NCBI GenBank assembly: GCA_001464545.1
Contig: LNFC01000024.1
Location: 59,459 to 123,458, forward strand
Length of the DNA stretch: 64,000 nt
Direction: 5' to 3'
Source: Acidobacteria bacterium Ga0077551
GTDB taxonomy: Bacteria > Pseudomonadota > Alphaproteobacteria > Caulobacterales > Hyphomonadaceae
How positions within the stretch are numbered: position 1 is the first letter of the stretch; each line of letters starts with the position of its first letter. The position numbers and the translations under genes are program-made. A model generated the notes under the pieces. That model did not search any database, had not been told where the DNA came from, and saw only the letters and a program-made list of their open reading frames with translations. This document shows positions 61,927-64,000 of the stretch, piece after piece.

Positions 61927-63468
61927 CTATTGCGCGGCGATAGAGGGCAGCCACGTGGCGAGCTGCGGCATCGCGGCGACGACGGTAAGCAGCAGCAGCT
62001 GGAGCCCGATGAACGGCATCGCTCCCTGCCAGATCTGCATCGTGGAGACTTCCGGCGGCGCTGCGCCGCGCAGGTAGAACAGGGCAAAGCCGAAGGGCGG
62101 CGTCAGGAAGCTCGTCTGCAGGTTCACCGCCATCAGGATGGCCAGCCAGACCGGATCGCAGCCAAGCAGGATCAGCGGCGGCGCCACCAGCGGCACGACG
62201 ACGAAGACGATCTCGATAAAGTCGAGGAAAAATCCGAGGACGAACATCACGGCCATGGTCGCCGCCAGCGCGCCCCATTTGCCGCCGGGCACGGCGTGCA
62301 GGATTTCCGCGATCAGGTCATCGCCGTCGAAGCCCCGGAACACGAGGCTGAAGAGCGAAGCGCCGATCAGGATGAGGAACACCATCGAGGTGATGTGCGA
62401 GGCGCTTTTGAACGCAGGTGTGAGCTGCGACGCCTTGCGCAGGACCATGAGGCCCGCGACCAGCGACGCGAGGAAGACGAGGCAGGCGATGGCCGTCAGC
62501 CCCATGCCCGCCGCCGCGAGGCCCGAGTGCGCGATGTCGCCGACGCGCAGGTCGAGCGTGTTGCGCAGGATAAGGATGACCGGGAGGCTGAGCAGGCCTG
62601 CGATCATGACGGGCGCAAGGCGGCTGCCATTGTCGCGGGCGAGGCGAAGCCCTGCGAGCAGCAAGGCGCCGCCCGCGCCGATGGCGGACGCTTCGGTGGG
62701 CGGCGCGATTCCGCTGAGGATCGATCCGAGTACGGCGACGATCAGGCCAACCGGCGCGCCCACGCCCAGCAGCACATCCATTGCGGTCAGCGGCGCGATG
62801 TCATTGTCGAGTTTCGCCGGCGGGCAGGCGGAGGGGCGGAAGATCGCCACGGCCGCGACCCAGGCGAGGTAGAACAGCACCAGGATCAGGCCGGGGATCA
62901 GCGCCCCCGCGAACAGGTCGCCGACCGAGACCACCGCCGAGGCGTTGCCAGAGGAAAGGCTCGCCTGGCTGGCGGCGTTGGAGATCGCGTCGGCGAGCAG
63001 GATCAGCACGATGGAGGGCGGGATGATCTGGCCGAGCGTACCGGACGCCGCGATGGTGCCTGTGGCGAGGCGCACGTCATAGCCTTGCCGCAGCATGGTT
63101 GGCAGCGCGATCAGCGTCATGGTGATCACGGTCGCGCCGACGATGCCGGTGGATGCAGCGAGGAGCGTGCCGACGAGGATGACGGCGAAGCCGAGCCCCC
63201 CGCGCACGCCCGCGAGCAGGCGGCTCGCGATGTTGAGAAGGTCCTCCGCCACGCGCGATCGTTCAAGGATCACGCCCATCAGCACGAACAGGGGCACCGC
63301 GATCAGCGTCTGGCTCTGCATGATCGAGCTGCCTTCGATCCGGCTGGGGAAGGCCTTCAGGAAGGAGTCCGGGAACACGCCGAGCGCAATGCCGAGCAGC
63401 GCGAAGATCAGTAGCGCGATGATGGCGCTGGCAAACATTGCGATGGCGAGGATGGCCTCAAGCTCCAT
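61927..63468 (-). CDS. TRAP transporter large permease (DctM)
   Basis: 513 residues with about 12-14 hydrophobic helices. DctM motifs: GVILERSRVAEDLL, ASTGIVGATVITMTLIALP (in parts), and the GTLGQIIPPSIVLI loop. It pairs with the DctQ small permease (11-base overlap) and a periplasmic binding protein to import carboxylates using the sodium gradient. A long middle insertion (about 190-330) is larger than in the archetype, as in DctM proteins of the taurine or ectoine type. No DctP gene is visible in the window. Confidence 0.93.
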   Translation of the reverse strand: MELEAILAIAMFASAIIALLIFALLGIALGVFPDSFLKAFPSRIEGSSIMQSQTLIAVPLFVLMGVILERSRVAEDLLNIASRLLAGVRGGLGFAVILVGTLLAASTGIVGATVITMTLIALPTMLRQGYDVRLATGTIAASGTLGQIIPPSIVLILLADAISNAASQASLSSGNASAVVSVGDLFAGALIPGLILVLFYLAWVAAVAIFRPSACPPAKLDNDIAPLTAMDVLLGVGAPVGLIVAVLGSILSGIAPPTEASAIGAGGALLLAGLRLARDNGSRLAPVMIAGLLSLPVILILRNTLDLRVGDIAHSGLAAAGMGLTAIACLVFLASLVAGLMVLRKASQLTPAFKSASHITSMVFLILIGASLFSLVFRGFDGDDLIAEILHAVPGGKWGALAATMAVMFVLGFFLDFIEIVFVVVPLVAPPLILLGCDPVWLAILMAVNLQTSFLTPPFGFALFYLRGAAPPEVSTMQIWQGAMPFIGLQLLLLTVVAAMPQLATWLPSIAAQ

Positions 63469-64000
63469 GGCGCTCTCCGGCGGCCAATGCGTTGTCCGGC
63501 TCGGCCGGCGGCAGCGCGCCTGTCAGCCGCAAAGCAGCCTTCAGCGATTCCGAAAGGCCCTGCGCCATCAGCAGCACGGCGAACACAGGCACCAGCGTCT
63601 TGAACAGGTAGAGGATCGGCAGCCCGTCGGACTCGCGCGAGCCTTCGAGCAGCATCCAGGAGCGGGCGAGGCCCGCTTCACTGGTCATCAAGATCCGTAC
63701 ACAGATGGGAAAGAGCAGGAGGTAGGCGCCTGCAAGCTCGATCCAGTTTCGGCCCGTCTCTCCGAAGCGTGGGCGCAGGATGTCCACCCGCACATGCGCG
63801 CCGTCCCGCAGCGCCGCAGCGGCGCCCAGCATGAACATCGCGGCAAAGGCATAGGTCACCGCTTCGTTGAGCCAGGTGAAGGAGAGGCCGAAAGCATAGC
63901 GCAGCAGCACGACGATCAGCTGAAGGAAGATCAGCAGCACGCCGCAGGTCATCGCCGCGCCGAGCGCTGTGCCGGAAATCCGGTCGATCAGCCCGATCAG
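63458..64000 (-). CDS. TRAP transporter small permease (DctQ), 5' truncated by window edge
   Basis: The frame stays open to base 64000 (180 codons plus stop visible, reading LIGLIDRISGTALGAAMTCG at the edge), so the true start is outside. Four hydrophobic helices and the DctQ pattern (LLRYAFGLSFTWLNEAVTYAF, DGAHVRVDIL) are clear. It stabilises DctM and overlaps it by 11 bases. The unusual loop between helices 3 and 4 (SWMLLEGSRESDGLPILYL) matches the family's last-helix entry. Confidence 0.9.
   Translation of the reverse strand: MIGLIDRISGTALGAAMTCGVLLIFLQLIVVLLRYAFGLSFTWLNEAVTYAFAAMFMLGAAAALRDGAHVRVDILRPRFGETGRNWIELAGAYLLLFPICVRILMTSEAGLARSWMLLEGSRESDGLPILYLFKTLVPVFAVLLMAQGLSESLKAALRLTGALPPAEPDNALAAGERHGA

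Overview
The window is GC-rich, densely coded chromosomal DNA. Gene content and order point to an alphaproteobacterium of the Caulobacterales/Hyphomonadaceae type; this is inference from synteny and motifs, not a database match. The signs are the order rpoZ-rsh-pyrE-pdxJ-acpS-rnc-era-recO-parC, the order ribF-ileS-lspA-DUF3035-M16-M16, a TipF-like degenerate EAL protein behind a perfect CtrA box (TTAA-N7-TTAA), a NadQ-type NAD regulator, an ffs-type SRP RNA and an NrdR-controlled nrdA. I see no prophage, intact insertion sequence, CRISPR array, tRNA or rRNA.

Layout. 1-3168: 3' part of a TonB-dependent receptor plus a PepSY membrane protein (metal uptake). 3165-4820: lone GmrSD-like DUF262/DUF1524 protein. 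4932-5765: FAH-family hydrolase. 6083-7312: TipF-like protein. 7449-8845: perfect 30-bp palindrome, Coq4-family gene and TetR regulator. 8926-12459: lipoprotein, HAD phosphatase, MaoC dehydratase, ribF, YbjN protein. 12662-19662: ileS, lspA, BamF-like lipoprotein and an active/inactive M16 pair, closed by a 29-bp inverted repeat. 19782-28826 (minus strand): NadQ-like and HD proteins, GH9 lipoprotein overlapping a KAS III gene, two small lipoproteins, tag, ygfZ, amidohydrolase, bioY. 29309-34244: dihydroorotase, HD phosphohydrolase, M20 peptidase, voltage-gated channel with a zinc ribbon, ParDE. 34246-40496: feruloyl-CoA-synthase-like ligase, TPP enzyme, S9 peptidase. 40620-42920: SRP RNA and an nrdA broken by a short internal deletion. 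43232-55991: OM protein, NYN protein, then the long core cluster (stringent response, pyrimidine, PLP, lipid and RNA maturation, ribosome assembly, repair, topoisomerase IV). 56483-64000: sirtuin, phosphoesterase, LemA, small lipoprotein and hypothetical, a frameshifted DUF1232 gene, aminotransferase, and a TRAP transporter running off the right edge.

Most genes form tight operons with 1-11 base overlaps. Accessory character is limited to the GmrSD-like gene, ParDE, the lower-GC 59.8-60.8 kb stretch, and two intergenic regions (28.9-29.1 kb and 56.1-56.4 kb) that carry diverged copies of one ~193-nt element together with REP-like hairpins. That element, the broken nrdA, the one-base frameshift in the DUF1232 gene, the TetR-type palindrome and the strong hairpin at 36249-36300 are the items most worth following up. 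No clear multi-gene novel system is visible.
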